Shown here in pieces: positions 1 to 8,806 of a stretch of 45,396 nt of DNA; the stretch's first letter is position 1, and the number at the start of each line of letters is the position of its first letter. The stretch is taken from NCBI RefSeq assembly GCF_028688795.1, contig NZ_JAQTXM010000034.1:1-45396 (forward strand). The letters are read 5' to 3'. Source of the stretch: Rhodoferax sp. (lineage in GTDB: Bacteria; Pseudomonadota; Gammaproteobacteria; Burkholderiales; Burkholderiaceae_C). The notes below the pieces were generated by a model. That model saw only the letters and a list, made by a program, of their open reading frames with translations, searched no databases and was not told the origin of the DNA. Both the position numbers and the translations under genes were made by a program.

Positions 1-111
1 GCCGCTACGTGGTTTGACCAATAGTGCCGCGCGTTCTTCATGCTCATCTCTCCATCTGGTTTGTGATGGATTGAGCTTGTCTATTTCAGCCGCCAACAAC
101 AAGTCTGGGGT

Positions 112-537
112 TCATGGAGCACTTACGGTCAACTGTGAAATGGTTTGTTCATTGGCAGCAATGATGTCGTCCATGATGTCACGAATAGAGATCAGTCCAA
201 GCACTTTGCCATTGTCGACCACTGGCAAGTGCCGAAATTTCCTGTGGCTCATCAGGCTCATGCAATCACGGGTACCGGTTTGAGGCACAACGGTAATCAC
301 GTCACGCGTCATGATCTCGGCAACGGTCATCTCTTTTGAGTTGCGGCCCTGCAAGGCAACCTTGCGGGTGTAGTCGCGTTCCGACACCACGCCCAGTAGT
401 TTGCCGTCCTGCATTACGAGCAAGGCACCCACCTCCAGTTTGGCCAACAACTGCAGCGCTTCAAAAACGCTGACCGTTGGGGCTATTTGGTAAAGCATTG
501 AGTCATGCTTTTTCAGAAGTTCAGAAATTGGTTTCAT
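112..537 (-). CDS. Two-CBS-domain protein
   Basis: A protein of about 141 residues made almost only of two CBS domains (roughly residues 10-62 and 73-128). CBS pairs bind adenine nucleotides and act as energy or ligand sensors; stand-alone pairs are common in betaproteobacteria but their partner is usually unknown. Visible signs are the motifs GALLVMQDGKLLGVVSERDY and RHLPVVDNGKVLGLISIRDI, one per domain, and the linker VAEIMTRDVITV. I chose the ATG at 537 because AGGGA lies five bases upstream (543-547); an in-frame TTG at 558 is possible but has no ribosome site. The gene stands alone, with a repeat-rich region just upstream (577-695) that could hold its control elements. Confidence 0.9.
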   Translation of the reverse strand: MKPISELLKKHDSMLYQIAPTVSVFEALQLLAKLEVGALLVMQDGKLLGVVSERDYTRKVALQGRNSKEMTVAEIMTRDVITVVPQTGTRDCMSLMSHRKFRHLPVVDNGKVLGLISIRDIMDDIIAANEQTISQLTVSAP

Positions 538-576
538 TGAAGTCCCTGTATATTTCAAAAAAAGGGGAGGGTAGAC

Positions 577-695
577 ACTGCCAAAACTGATAAAAGTTGA
601 TCCGGCATTTGATGATAAGCCGAAGTGGTTGCCACTGTCGAAACTGACAAAACTACCAATAGTTCAAGCATTCGAGTTTTGTCAGTTTTGACAGT
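577..695. repeat. Three copies of a 21-nt repeat, two forming a hairpin
   Basis: Copies lie at 577-597 and 634-654 (direct) and at 675-695 (inverted). The second and third are reverse complements except for one base, so they form a 21-bp stem around a 20-nt loop. The core reads ACTGYCRAAACTGAYAAAA, itself two 9-bp half units of ACTGNCRAA type. It lies 40 bp upstream of the CBS gene start, so it may be an operator, a hairpin or a small mobile remnant. Confidence 0.75.
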
Positions 696-991
696 ACTGT
701 CATAGTCTCACTGCGAAATTGCGATTTTTAGCCTGTTCGATGCTCAATTGCTGCCTGACGGGCTCTTGGTCGATGCAAGTTATTCACTAGGGACGACTTG
801 ACGGCAAGGGCCGGTGAAGCAGTTCTGGACGTCTTTCACTTTGGTTGGTTGGTAAACCTGTGCTGGCACTTCAAAGACCCAGTAGCACTTGATCTGATCC
901 ACATAGCTGTTGCTCAGTTAGCAGGTGTAGTTCGAGCGAAAGCCTAGCCCGCGTGTTCTACTTGTCGCTTAAGTTTTCATTGCAATATTTC
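696..991. other. Intergenic, no feature seen
   Basis: Spacer between the repeat cluster and the nuclease gene. No convincing ORF, RNA gene or repeat was recognised; it must hold the nuclease promoter, but no clear sigma-70 boxes stand out. Confidence 0.4.
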
Positions 992-1735
992 ATGCACTTT
1001 CTTTTCCGTTTCGTTCTCAGCGTGTTGTTTTCGACAACGGCCGCCACCAGCTTCGCCACCACTGATTTTTCAGCTTGTCCGCAATTTTTCGCCAAATCCC
1101 AACCGCCCAAAGTAGCACCAAATCCCACCAACCGTGCCCTGTGTTACGACGCTTTTGCGATCCTTCATTCAGGCGAGAGCAAGACTGCAGTTTTCGTGGC
1201 ACAAAAGCTGAATCGTGCATCGGTGGAAGATGCCGATGAAAAGCGGGCTACCAAGTTTTTTGCTGATGCGCGCTTGCCAGAGGCGGAGCGAGCCACGTTG
1301 GAGGATTACAAACACAGTGGCTGGTCACGCGGGCACATGGCGCCAGCGGGTGACATGCCGACCGTACAGGCGATGGCTCAAAGTTTTTCGTTGGCCAACA
1401 TGGTGCCGCAAGCAGCCAAACACAATGGGGGTGCATGGGCCAAAACTGTTGAGCAAGCAACACGAAAATATGCGTCTCGGGCACGTGGGGATGTGTTTGT
1501 CATTACTGGCCCAGTTTATGAACCCAGCTTTACTGCAAGTCAAGGCATTGGACCTGGGCAGGTGAGGGTGCCCAAATATCTATTTAAACTTGTCTATGAC
1601 GAAGACAGGAACCGAGCCTGGGCACATTGGCACCTCAATGACGATTCAACCCGCGGATCCCGACCCATCAGCTACTCGGAGTTGGTCAAACGCACAGGGA
1701 TAACATTTTTACCGGGGGCACGACCAAATGACTGA
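992..1735 (+). CDS. Secreted DNA/RNA non-specific endonuclease (NUC family)
   Basis: Exported sugar-non-specific nuclease of the Serratia nuclease (beta-beta-alpha metal) family, which cuts DNA and RNA with Mg2+. Numbered from the ATG at 992 (247 residues), a signal peptide covers about residues 1-22 (MHFLFRFVLSVLF, cleavage after SFA). The catalytic motif RGHMAPAGDM is at about 113-122 with the general-base His. The metal-ligand region LANMVPQ...N...W...E is at about 134-154, and the strand VFVITGPVYE follows. A GTG at 953 would add 13 residues but spoils the signal peptide; neither start has a strong ribosome site. The following gene overlaps by 8 nt, so the two are probably translated together. 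A role in nutrient scavenging or competition in the periplasm or outside the cell is inferred. Confidence 0.9.
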   Translation: MHFLFRFVLSVLFSTTAATSFATTDFSACPQFFAKSQPPKVAPNPTNRALCYDAFAILHSGESKTAVFVAQKLNRASVEDADEKRATKFFADARLPEAERATLEDYKHSGWSRGHMAPAGDMPTVQAMAQSFSLANMVPQAAKHNGGAWAKTVEQATRKYASRARGDVFVITGPVYEPSFTASQGIGPGQVRVPKYLFKLVYDEDRNRAWAHWHLNDDSTRGSRPISYSELVKRTGITFLPGARPND

Positions 1736-2045
1736 TCATCAAGACGCATTCCCGACTTCGGTGGAGGCCGCCGTCAGACTGCTTCAGGGTGCTGTACCTG
1801 AAAGTGAACAGTCAAAGCTCGTAGCCATGCTGGAAGGTGACTTGATGACGCTCCACTTTGGGCTTGGTCAATGGGTCCAGAACCACCTTGGATTGTGGGG
1901 AGTCAACCCCGCGTTGCTTGCTGCCACCGGCGAATCCAACGCGGATGATGCATCTATAGTGATCATTTGTGCGTTCTGGCAGAGACTGCAAGAAGAGACT
2001 GCAAGAAGAGACTGCAAGATGATCGACCAAAAATCCACTGATTGA
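1728..2045 (+). CDS. DUF6794-like small protein
   Basis: A 105-residue soluble protein of unknown function. The pattern FPTSVEAAVRLL near the N-terminus and HFGLGQWVQNHLGLWG at about residues 43-58 resembles the DUF6794 family. Its ATG lies inside the end of the nuclease gene (8-nt overlap), which suggests translational coupling; a partner or protective role for the nuclease is only a guess. The last codons contain three tandem copies of a 13-bp unit (1983-2021) that shift frame from copy to copy, so loss or gain of one unit would change the C-terminus. Confidence 0.7.
   Translation: MTDHQDAFPTSVEAAVRLLQGAVPESEQSKLVAMLEGDLMTLHFGLGQWVQNHLGLWGVNPALLAATGESNADDASIVIICAFWQRLQEETARRDCKMIDQKSTD
1983..2021 (+). 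repeat. 13-bp tandem repeat, three units
   Basis: Units of AGACTGCAAGAAG at 1983-1995, 1996-2008 and 2009-2021 (last unit one base different). Because 13 is not a multiple of three, each unit is read in another frame. Confidence 0.9.
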
Positions 2046-2108
2046 GGTTTACTGCATTCTTGGCGATCAATTTTGGTAGTCGGCTTGGAGAGAGTTGATT
2101 GTCCTCAG

Positions 2109-2142
2109 AAGACCCTTATGTATAGCTATACACAAGGGTCTT
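2109..2142 (+). terminator. Rho-independent-type terminator
   Basis: Inverted repeat AAGACCCTT (2109-2117) with AAGGGTCTT (2134-2142) closed by the palindrome GTATAGCTATAC (2120-2131), ending in a T run. It lies 64 bp after the DUF6794 stop and probably ends the nuclease operon; the near symmetry would allow function from both sides. Confidence 0.75.
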
Positions 2143-2217
2143 TTGGAGCCCGTTGAGTGAAAACGGTCGAAATTTTGGGCGGCTGACTTCAACAGGCTGT
2201 CAGGCGTCGTTCACGAA

Positions 2218-2262
2218 CGGCAGCTTGCGGGCTGTCCAATGCGGCTCCAGGCAGAAGCCGTT
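2218..2262. repeat. 45-nt dispersed intergenic repeat, copy 1
   Basis: Shares GGCAGCTT-CGGG-TG-CCAA at its left and CAGAAGCCGTT at its right, at identical spacing, with 15899-15943. Probably one of a family of short intergenic elements of this genome. Confidence 0.65.
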
Positions 2263-2430
2263 TGGGCATTTTGCGTCGTGCCACAGATAGTCAGTACTGG
2301 TTTCAATTGACTACCGATGAGCATAGTAGTTGAGCCGAAAATCGACTTCACTCTAGCTCAGATGTCAGAATTGGCCGATAGATGCACCGTTTGCTCGCAC
2401 CGCAGACCAACCAACACGACACAATACGAC

Positions 2431-3291
2431 ATGAACACTCAAGAATGTAAAGCTCAAAAATTTTTGGATTTACATACATCTTCGAAACTGTTTGTAATGC
2501 CCAATGCTTGGGACGCCGGGAGCGCACGAATGCTCGCTTCTCATGGCTTTCAAGCAATTGGAACCACAAGTGCGGGTATCGCATTTTCAAAGGGGCAACC
2601 AGATAGCGAAGGGTCAGTAAGTCGTGCAGAAATGCTTGACTGCATTAAAACGATTGCTCATTCTGTTGCAGTTCCGGTAAGTGCCGACTTGGAAGCAGGT
2701 TACGGAGAAAATTCAGACCAAGTAAGCGAAACCATAAGCCTTGCCATAAATGCGGGCATCGTCGGAGGAAACATAGAAGATTTCACTGGCAATGCTGCCC
2801 TCCCACTATTCGACGTATCTATGGCTGTCGAAAGAATCCGGGCGGCCCGAAAGGCGGCCGATGATAAAGGCATTCCGTTCACGTTGACGGCTCGCACAGA
2901 CTGCTATCTCGTTGGAGTTGACAACCCGTTTACTGAATCAGTTCGCAGAGCGAATCTGTATCGGGAGGCTGGGGCAGATTGCCTGTTTATCCCAGGCGCT
3001 GCGGAGCCGGAAATAGTTGCTCAGTTGGTGAAGGAAATTGACGGGCCAATCTCAGTTGTTATGGGGTTGAAGGGTAAGACTTTCACGGTCACCCAACTGG
3101 AAGATTTGGGCGTTCGGCGCGTCTCAATTGGGGGCAGCCTCGCCCGCGCCACATTCGCACTGATTCGAAAAGCAGCCCTAGAGATAATGCAGCAGGGCAC
3201 CTTCAAATATGCAAATGACCAAATTCCAGATGCCGAACTCTGTGCATTTTTTTCAAGTGTTCAGAAAGCAGATTCTGACGCCCAGTACTAA
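2431..3291 (+). CDS. Isocitrate lyase/PEP mutase family protein
   Basis: A 286-residue TIM-barrel enzyme of the isocitrate lyase/phosphoenolpyruvate mutase superfamily (COG2513-like). Members cleave or form C-C or P-C bonds of 2-oxo acids with Mg2+; the exact substrate cannot be told here. Visible motifs are PNAWDAGSARML (about 24-35), SADLEAGYG (84-92, metal and substrate loop), NIEDF (114-118) and TARTD (153-157). The KKCGH-type lyase signature is absent, so a true isocitrate lyase or methylisocitrate lyase is unlikely. The frame is open back to 2317, but the ATG at 2431 starts directly at the conserved domain and the extra 38 residues look like shadow translation. Monocistronic. Confidence 0.85.
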   Translation: MNTQECKAQKFLDLHTSSKLFVMPNAWDAGSARMLASHGFQAIGTTSAGIAFSKGQPDSEGSVSRAEMLDCIKTIAHSVAVPVSADLEAGYGENSDQVSETISLAINAGIVGGNIEDFTGNAALPLFDVSMAVERIRAARKAADDKGIPFTLTARTDCYLVGVDNPFTESVRRANLYREAGADCLFIPGAAEPEIVAQLVKEIDGPISVVMGLKGKTFTVTQLEDLGVRRVSIGGSLARATFALIRKAALEIMQQGTFKYANDQIPDAELCAFFSSVQKADSDAQY

Positions 3292-4226
3292 TCCAAGCGT
3301 AGTCCACAGTGTTCAGCGGATGCCCGGAACCACAAACATGACCAACAGCGGCTGGTCGATTGCAGGTGTTACCTGGGACAAAACCGCCGGCACATAGCTG
3401 CCAAACTACTTGCAGGCGCCAAAGTCGGGTGTCAGGCGGGCAAGTTCAATTTCTGTAGACCCGCTGCAGTCCTGTCTCATTGTTGCCTGTGGCCAATGTC
3501 AGCAATGCGGATCGGACACCGCTAATTGAATGACAGCTTTATGGAACCTCGGCAGTGAAAATCTTTCTGCTGCCCGAAAGCCGGCACCCATGAGTACCCG
3601 CAACTGGTCGGGGGGGGTCCCGAGGTCGCTGAAATCAACGCCACTTTGCTGACCGACGATATGTATAGGCGAATGACCGGTCTAGAGAAGGCAGTTCTGA
3701 AAGTTGATGGTCGGCTAAGGGTCGGGTTTGTGTCTTAAAGAGTCATGAGCCTGGGTGCCGGGCATTTTTTCGGGCAGCCGGCAGGCCAAGACCCATACCT
3801 GCCGCACACGGGATACGCATGAAACCCACCGATAAGTGGGAAAGCTGACCTTCAATTTTGCCGGAAGCAGTCGCTCACCGGCAGTGCAAAAAACTTGGAA
3901 GCTGTCAACCAAACGAGGTTGCCAGTGGTCTTACCTGTCCGGCTCTTGAGCAGCGATACCAGTCATAGGATTTGCGATCGTGGCAGTCTTGTAAAGACCC
4001 TTAACCGAAATTAAACTTGTTGATCTGCCTGCCAGATAGCCACAACGGACGGCAAAATCGGGCTTGCATCAATTGACACGACGTTCGTTATTGTGCCGCG
4101 CGGGTTGCACCCGCCCTACGGAGCTGGGTCAATTCGGAGCCAGCGCCAACACGCTTGCCCCTGAATGATAGGGCAGAGTCAGCGCCTGCAGAGCGGTGGG
4201 TGAAGATCGTTGGGTAGCAAATAACG
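3292..4226. other. Long intergenic region with degenerate repeats
   Basis: No gene recognised in about 930 bp. It contains a G8 run (3610-3617) and an imperfect inverted pair built on CTGCCCGAAAGCCGGCACCC (about 3570-3589) and GGGTGCCGGGC...TTTCGGGCAG (about 3754-3776). A further small hairpin lies at 4100-4114. It looks like decayed intergenic elements rather than coding DNA. Confidence 0.5.
4100..4114. repeat. Short hairpin of a GC-rich dispersed type
   Basis: Perfect hairpin GCGGGTTGCACCCGC with a 6-bp stem, followed by CCTACG. Elements of the form GTAGGGCGGGTGCAACCCGC are common intergenic repeats in proteobacteria (general knowledge; not searched). It lies downstream of the PEP-CTERM gene and might assist termination, though no T tract follows. 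Confidence 0.45.
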
Positions 4227-5108
4227 CTAAACACGAGATGTGGAGACATTGCCTGCAAGGTCACCAGTCTTTTGTACACGCGCACGACGACCGTTGAACA
4301 CAAGAATCAACAAGAAGCCAATTGCTAACAATGTTAATGTGCCTGGCTCTGGTACGCTTGAGTAGTCAGTCGTTATGACAGGTCCGACTACTGTGGGAGA
4401 AATGCATAGCCCATCCGGAGCTATTGTATCGCCCTGATTGCACCCGCCGAATTGATTGTATCTCGCACCTCCGGACGGAGCAAATGATCCAGCTTGGGTC
4501 AACTTCGTTAATCCTGATGCTGAATCAACGGAAAAGCTCAGTGCAGGGAACGTCGCCGTTATGGATTCAAGAGTTGTTATTGACGTAGTGTTAGCTAGCC
4601 GTCTCTCTGTCGTATAGTAAGTGTAAACATCAAAACCATTACTAGGCGCAGTGTAACAAATCGTAAAAGGATAGTAGGGAACGGGGGTGCAATAAGTTAT
4701 AGGTTGTTTCGGTACCAAAATAACGTGAGGGGTCGAAACGTTTTCGAACAGAGAGTATTTAGTTGTGACCGAAGCGTCGGCTGTAAATGTCGGATCGTAG
4801 GTGCCAGCCTGTGAATATGTGAATGGTGCAGAGAAATAAGGACCCAAGCCACTTGAGCCATCATAAGTTCCGCTTGCGGTCTGACCATCGCCTGACGAAA
4901 ACGAATAGGAAATTGAGTCGAAATTTTGCGCGGTCGGTACCCAACCAAGCAAGGGATTGACTCCTGCGAACAGATTAGCTGATAGCGTGACTGGTTGTCC
5001 AGGCGCTGTTGGTAGGAGGATGTTTGTATGGGCCACCAATGTAGCTTGGGCATTGATCCCAACACTACTTAAAACCAACATTAAAATCACAGAAGAAAAG
5101 TATTTCAC
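4227..5108 (-). CDS. PEP-CTERM sorting-domain surface protein
   Basis: A 293-residue exported protein handled by the exosortase (EpsH/XrtA) system, which recognises VPEP, cleaves, and releases proteins to the cell surface or exopolysaccharide. An N-terminal signal peptide covers about residues 1-22 (MKYFSSVILMLVLSSVG). The sorting signal is VPEPGT at about 252-257, followed by a hydrophobic helix (258-272) and the basic cluster NGRRAR (272-277). The middle is Ser/Thr/Tyr-rich without a recognisable domain. Unusually, 16 residues follow the basic cluster, where the signal normally ends the protein. The start is GTG (5108) without a good ribosome site. No exosortase gene is in the window. Confidence 0.85.
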   Translation of the reverse strand: MKYFSSVILMLVLSSVGINAQATLVAHTNILLPTAPGQPVTLSANLFAGVNPLLGWVPTAQNFDSISYSFSSGDGQTASGTYDGSSGLGPYFSAPFTYSQAGTYDPTFTADASVTTKYSLFENVSTPHVILVPKQPITYCTPVPYYPFTICYTAPSNGFDVYTYYTTERRLANTTSITTLESITATFPALSFSVDSASGLTKLTQAGSFAPSGGARYNQFGGCNQGDTIAPDGLCISPTVVGPVITTDYSSVPEPGTLTLLAIGFLLILVFNGRRARVQKTGDLAGNVSTSRV

Positions 5109-5773
5109 CGAATCACCATCTATCCTGAATATTGCATAAAAAAGGCAAGAATTGCCCTAAGTGATTGAGAGAATGAGAGTTATCTAATTAAGTTGTTGGG
5201 GCTCGCAAATGTTGAGCCAGCAGACAAGAGGCCTAAAGCCAAGAAAATTCTTTTGATCACTGAGTAGGCCCTGAAAGGTTTGGACTAATAAAAAACTCTG
5301 GGAAAACCGCGACGCATACCCCGCAGCTAAGCAAGCAATTTTCGGGCCATTAGTCAAATTATTTGACAAAATTCAATAAAATCAACGGCTCGTGCCGCAT
5401 ATTACATCTGACGGTTAGATTTGAAAATTAAATATGTCAACAAATCCGACACTGTTATAGAATTTTCCAAGCCAATGTGATGCACCTGAAGCAAAAAATG
5501 AAAACCCAAGGCAGCAATGATGGGAAATTCCTGACCATGAGTGTATGAATGATGGAACAAACTATTTAGGCAGTCTCCCACGACAGTCCATAGTGCTAAA
5601 GGTCTTGGATAGTCTGTTTGATCAAGTCAAAGAATCAAATCCGCTGGAAGTCCGCTTACGCTGCCGTGCCGTCCGCCACGAAGAGAAATCGAAGGCGGCC
5701 CCACGTATGGCGGCTTCCCCCTAGATTCGGTGGTTGAAACCCGATGAAATTGGACCCGCATCGGCAAGGTCAG
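5109..5773. other. Intergenic region left of the tandem IS pair
   Basis: About 660 bp, AT-rich at first (5150-5470) and mixed after. No credible gene was seen; short ORFs lack ribosome sites and family features. The right end is the left target flank of the IS110 pair. Confidence 0.5.
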
Positions 5774-5806
5774 CTCACAAGAAACAAAACCTGCTGACTG
5801 AAATTT

Positions 5807-7129
5807 TCAGACTCCAGCTATAGCCGGAGCGATTACGAACCCCAGTGCCGTGGCACGACGTTTGAGAGCGGCGACACTGCGCTGAAGCTGCTGCTCTTCG
5901 TAGCGCTGCTGCCCTTGATCTACGAAGGCTTCACCGCGCGTCATCATGAAGTACACCATGCGTGCAAGCTTGTGTGCCACCGCCGTGTTGGCGCTAGGTT
6001 TGTCCATGCGGGCGCACAGCCGTCGGTAGAACGCGCCCAAGGCAGAGTCACAGTGCGACAAACTCATCGCCGCCACTTTTAGAGCTTGTCGCACCCGGTT
6101 GACCGAGCGCTTGGTCTTGGCTGATAGCACCTTGCCCCCGCTGATTTTGGTGCCTGGGCACAGTCCCAGCCATGAACAGAAGTGCTTGACAGTTGGAAAG
6201 CGACTCAAATCCGGGCCGATTTCTGTGAGTATCTTCGTCACTGCCGCCAAGCCAAGGCCGTTGATGCGGGTGAGGTCAACACCGGCCCAGTTGGCCAGTA
6301 CCTGGCGCATGTCATATTCTTTGCGCTGTTTGCTGCCCGCACGCGGTGTCTTGCCCAGATCAATGCTCTTTTGGCCCAAATTTTTCAGTCCGGCGTTGAG
6401 CTTGGTATCGCAGTCAGCCAGGTGGCGTGCGATGTCGTCATACATCCCCAGCGACTGACGCAATACAAACAGGTGCTCTTCGCGCCAGTTACCGGTTAAG
6501 GCTTTGATGATTTCCTCAGTGCTGGCTTTGACACGGCTGTCCCGATGACGTGCCAGTGCCTTGGGGTCGCGCTCACCCGCCACAATGCTGCGGATGATCA
6601 ATTCGCCCGTCCGGCCCATGACGTCGCTGAGGACTTCGGTGAGCTGGATGTTCATCTGTACCAGTGCCTTTTGCATGCGCTGTACCCAACTGGCTTGCTC
6701 TGCGACCAAAATGTCGCGCTGACGCGCCACGGCGCGCAATTCACACACCTCAACGTCGGGGCGAAATGCAGCGCGCAAAAAGCCCAGGCTCATGAGCTTT
6801 TGCAGCCACTGGCAGTCTTGCACATCACTTTTGCGTCCGGGCACGTACTTCATTTGTCGCGCATCGACCAGCCAGACGTTGAGTCCTCGCTGCTCGAGCA
6901 CTTCAAATACGGGGATCCAGTACACACCGGTAGATTCCAGTGCCACCGTATCGACACCAGACGCGATCAGCCAGGTCGCCATCGCGTTCAAGTCATCCGT
7001 CATCGCACCAAACTCGCGTACCGGCTCAGGGCTTGATCGTGCGGGAACGGCCACCCAGTGGCTTGATCCACCCACATCAATTCCTGCAGCGTTGGGAAAT
7101 ACCTCGTCTTCTCTCTTGCGAACTGCCAT
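5807..7129 (-). CDS. IS110-family transposase (copy A)
   Basis: A 440-residue DEDD/serine recombinase that moves the element without hydrolytic double-strand breaks, guided in studied relatives by a bridge RNA from the element's noncoding end. The N-terminal RuvC-like domain has Asp18 (AGIDVGGSSHWVAV), Glu65 (VALESTGVYW) and Asp102/Asp105 (GRKSDVQDCQWL). A helical linker spans about 130-280. The C-terminal Tnp domain (INGLGLAAVTKILTEIGPD) carries the conserved serine Ser330 in GTKISGGKV. I chose the ATG at 7129 because GGAGG is at 7135-7139; the frame stays open to 7249 but that part is noncoding left end. The protein is identical to copy B, so both look intact. Confidence 0.95.
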   Translation of the reverse strand: MAVRKREDEVFPNAAGIDVGGSSHWVAVPARSSPEPVREFGAMTDDLNAMATWLIASGVDTVALESTGVYWIPVFEVLEQRGLNVWLVDARQMKYVPGRKSDVQDCQWLQKLMSLGFLRAAFRPDVEVCELRAVARQRDILVAEQASWVQRMQKALVQMNIQLTEVLSDVMGRTGELIIRSIVAGERDPKALARHRDSRVKASTEEIIKALTGNWREEHLFVLRQSLGMYDDIARHLADCDTKLNAGLKNLGQKSIDLGKTPRAGSKQRKEYDMRQVLANWAGVDLTRINGLGLAAVTKILTEIGPDLSRFPTVKHFCSWLGLCPGTKISGGKVLSAKTKRSVNRVRQALKVAAMSLSHCDSALGAFYRRLCARMDKPSANTAVAHKLARMVYFMMTRGEAFVDQGQQRYEEQQLQRSVAALKRRATALGFVIAPAIAGV

Positions 7130-7139
7130 GTCATCCTCC

Positions 7140-7300
7140 AAAATAGTCGATGAATGGCAGCGCCATGGGAAGCGTCGAATTTGACTCAATCTCACAAACG
7201 GGATGCACATCGCTGCGCTCACCAATGTCGCCGACGATTCCCGGACCATGCTATGGGGCGGGCTTACCCAACTGTGGCAGTAACCACTGTGAGCTCACAC
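7140..7300 (-). ncRNA. Predicted bridge RNA region, IS110 copy A
   Basis: Noncoding left end upstream of the transposase, where IS110-group elements encode the bridge RNA. Read on the minus strand it has CCATAGC (7256-7250), identical to the left target plus core at the outer junction (9113-9107). GGTGAGC (7223-7217) follows, complementary at 6 of 7 bases to the right target plus core (5769-5775). TTGTGAG (7197-7191) is identical to the element's right end (5780-5774). This order is left target guide, right target guide, left donor guide. The right donor guide is not clear. Extent and structure are inferred. Confidence 0.5.
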
Positions 7301-7343
7301 CAATGCTGTGTCGGTCATGTCGGCGCTGCCATTCACCTTTTTA

Positions 7344-7357
7344 GCGCAAATTTGCGC
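7344..7357. repeat. Palindrome in IS110 left end
   Basis: Perfect 14-bp palindrome GCGCAAATTTGCGC in the noncoding left end; also at 9011-9024 in copy B. It could be a stem of the element's RNA or a transposase/regulator site. Confidence 0.6.
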
Positions 7358-7473
7358 AGGTCGCATGGTGGCGTAACAACAGCACTGCCATAGCCCCTAG
7401 TTTCTTTGAGAACGCCTGGCCCGCGTGCGGGGTTGGGATGCTCACAAGAAACAAAACCTGCTGACTGAAATTT

Positions 7474-8796
7474 TCAGACTCCAGCTATAGCCGGAGCGAT
7501 TACGAACCCCAGTGCCGTGGCACGACGTTTGAGAGCGGCGACACTGCGCTGAAGCTGCTGCTCTTCGTAGCGCTGCTGCCCTTGATCTACGAAGGCTTCA
7601 CCGCGCGTCATCATGAAGTACACCATGCGTGCAAGCTTGTGTGCCACCGCCGTGTTGGCGCTAGGTTTGTCCATGCGGGCGCACAGCCGTCGGTAGAACG
7701 CGCCCAAGGCAGAGTCACAGTGCGACAAACTCATCGCCGCCACTTTTAGAGCTTGTCGCACCCGGTTGACCGAGCGCTTGGTCTTGGCTGATAGCACCTT
7801 GCCCCCGCTGATTTTGGTGCCTGGGCACAGTCCCAGCCATGAACAGAAGTGCTTGACAGTTGGAAAGCGACTCAAATCCGGGCCGATTTCTGTGAGTATC
7901 TTCGTCACTGCCGCCAAGCCAAGGCCGTTGATGCGGGTGAGGTCAACACCGGCCCAGTTGGCCAGTACCTGGCGCATGTCATATTCTTTGCGCTGTTTGC
8001 TGCCCGCACGCGGTGTCTTGCCCAGATCAATGCTCTTTTGGCCCAAATTTTTCAGTCCGGCGTTGAGCTTGGTATCGCAGTCAGCCAGGTGGCGTGCGAT
8101 GTCGTCATACATCCCCAGCGACTGACGCAATACAAACAGGTGCTCTTCGCGCCAGTTACCGGTTAAGGCTTTGATGATTTCCTCAGTGCTGGCTTTGACA
8201 CGGCTGTCCCGATGACGTGCCAGTGCCTTGGGGTCGCGCTCACCCGCCACAATGCTGCGGATGATCAATTCGCCCGTCCGGCCCATGACGTCGCTGAGGA
8301 CTTCGGTGAGCTGGATGTTCATCTGTACCAGTGCCTTTTGCATGCGCTGTACCCAACTGGCTTGCTCTGCGACCAAAATGTCGCGCTGACGCGCCACGGC
8401 GCGCAATTCACACACCTCAACGTCGGGGCGAAATGCAGCGCGCAAAAAGCCCAGGCTCATGAGCTTTTGCAGCCACTGGCAGTCTTGCACATCACTTTTG
8501 CGTCCGGGCACGTACTTCATTTGTCGCGCATCGACCAGCCAGACGTTGAGTCCTCGCTGCTCGAGCACTTCAAATACGGGGATCCAGTACACACCGGTAG
8601 ATTCCAGTGCCACCGTATCGACACCAGACGCGATCAGCCAGGTCGCCATCGCGTTCAAGTCATCCGTCATCGCACCAAACTCGCGTACCGGCTCAGGGCT
8701 TGATCGTGCGGGAACGGCCACCCAGTGGCTTGATCCACCCACATCAATTCCTGCAGCGTTGGGAAATACCTCGTCTTCTCTCTTGCGAACTGCCAT
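7474..8796 (-). CDS. IS110-family transposase (copy B)
   Basis: Same 440 residues as copy A: DEDD residues Asp18, Glu65, Asp102, Asp105, and the Tnp-domain serine Ser330. It starts at ATG 8796 with GGAGG at 8802-8806. The identity of the two copies means a recent duplication or an assembly of a tandem amplification; both reading frames are intact. Confidence 0.95.
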   Translation of the reverse strand: MAVRKREDEVFPNAAGIDVGGSSHWVAVPARSSPEPVREFGAMTDDLNAMATWLIASGVDTVALESTGVYWIPVFEVLEQRGLNVWLVDARQMKYVPGRKSDVQDCQWLQKLMSLGFLRAAFRPDVEVCELRAVARQRDILVAEQASWVQRMQKALVQMNIQLTEVLSDVMGRTGELIIRSIVAGERDPKALARHRDSRVKASTEEIIKALTGNWREEHLFVLRQSLGMYDDIARHLADCDTKLNAGLKNLGQKSIDLGKTPRAGSKQRKEYDMRQVLANWAGVDLTRINGLGLAAVTKILTEIGPDLSRFPTVKHFCSWLGLCPGTKISGGKVLSAKTKRSVNRVRQALKVAAMSLSHCDSALGAFYRRLCARMDKPSANTAVAHKLARMVYFMMTRGEAFVDQGQQRYEEQQLQRSVAALKRRATALGFVIAPAIAGV

Positions 8797-8806
8797 GTCA
8801 TCCTCC

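Larger units (their letters stand above)
5774..7440 (-). mobile_element. IS110-family element, copy A of tandem pair
   Basis: A 1667-bp unit repeated head-to-tail at 7441-9107. Ends were placed by comparing three junctions. The left flank ends in GGTCA before GCT (5773-5775), the internal junction has GGGATG-CT-CACAAG, and the right exit has GGGATG-CT-ATGG. All three share GCT, so a 2-3 bp core was shared by target and element, as in IS110 elements, which have no long terminal inverted repeats. The element is oriented right to left: about 310 nt of noncoding left end (7130-7440), the transposase, and a right end of 33 nt (5774-5806). Confidence 0.85.

Noticed and set aside
577..695. CRISPR-like array
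   Set aside because: Only three imperfect copies, one inverted, unequal spacing and no cas genes.
7288..7299. CRP-type site TGTGAGCTCACA in the IS110 left end
   Set aside because: Half sites match but the spacer is 2 rather than 6 bases; it is also a second candidate for the left donor guide, in the wrong order.
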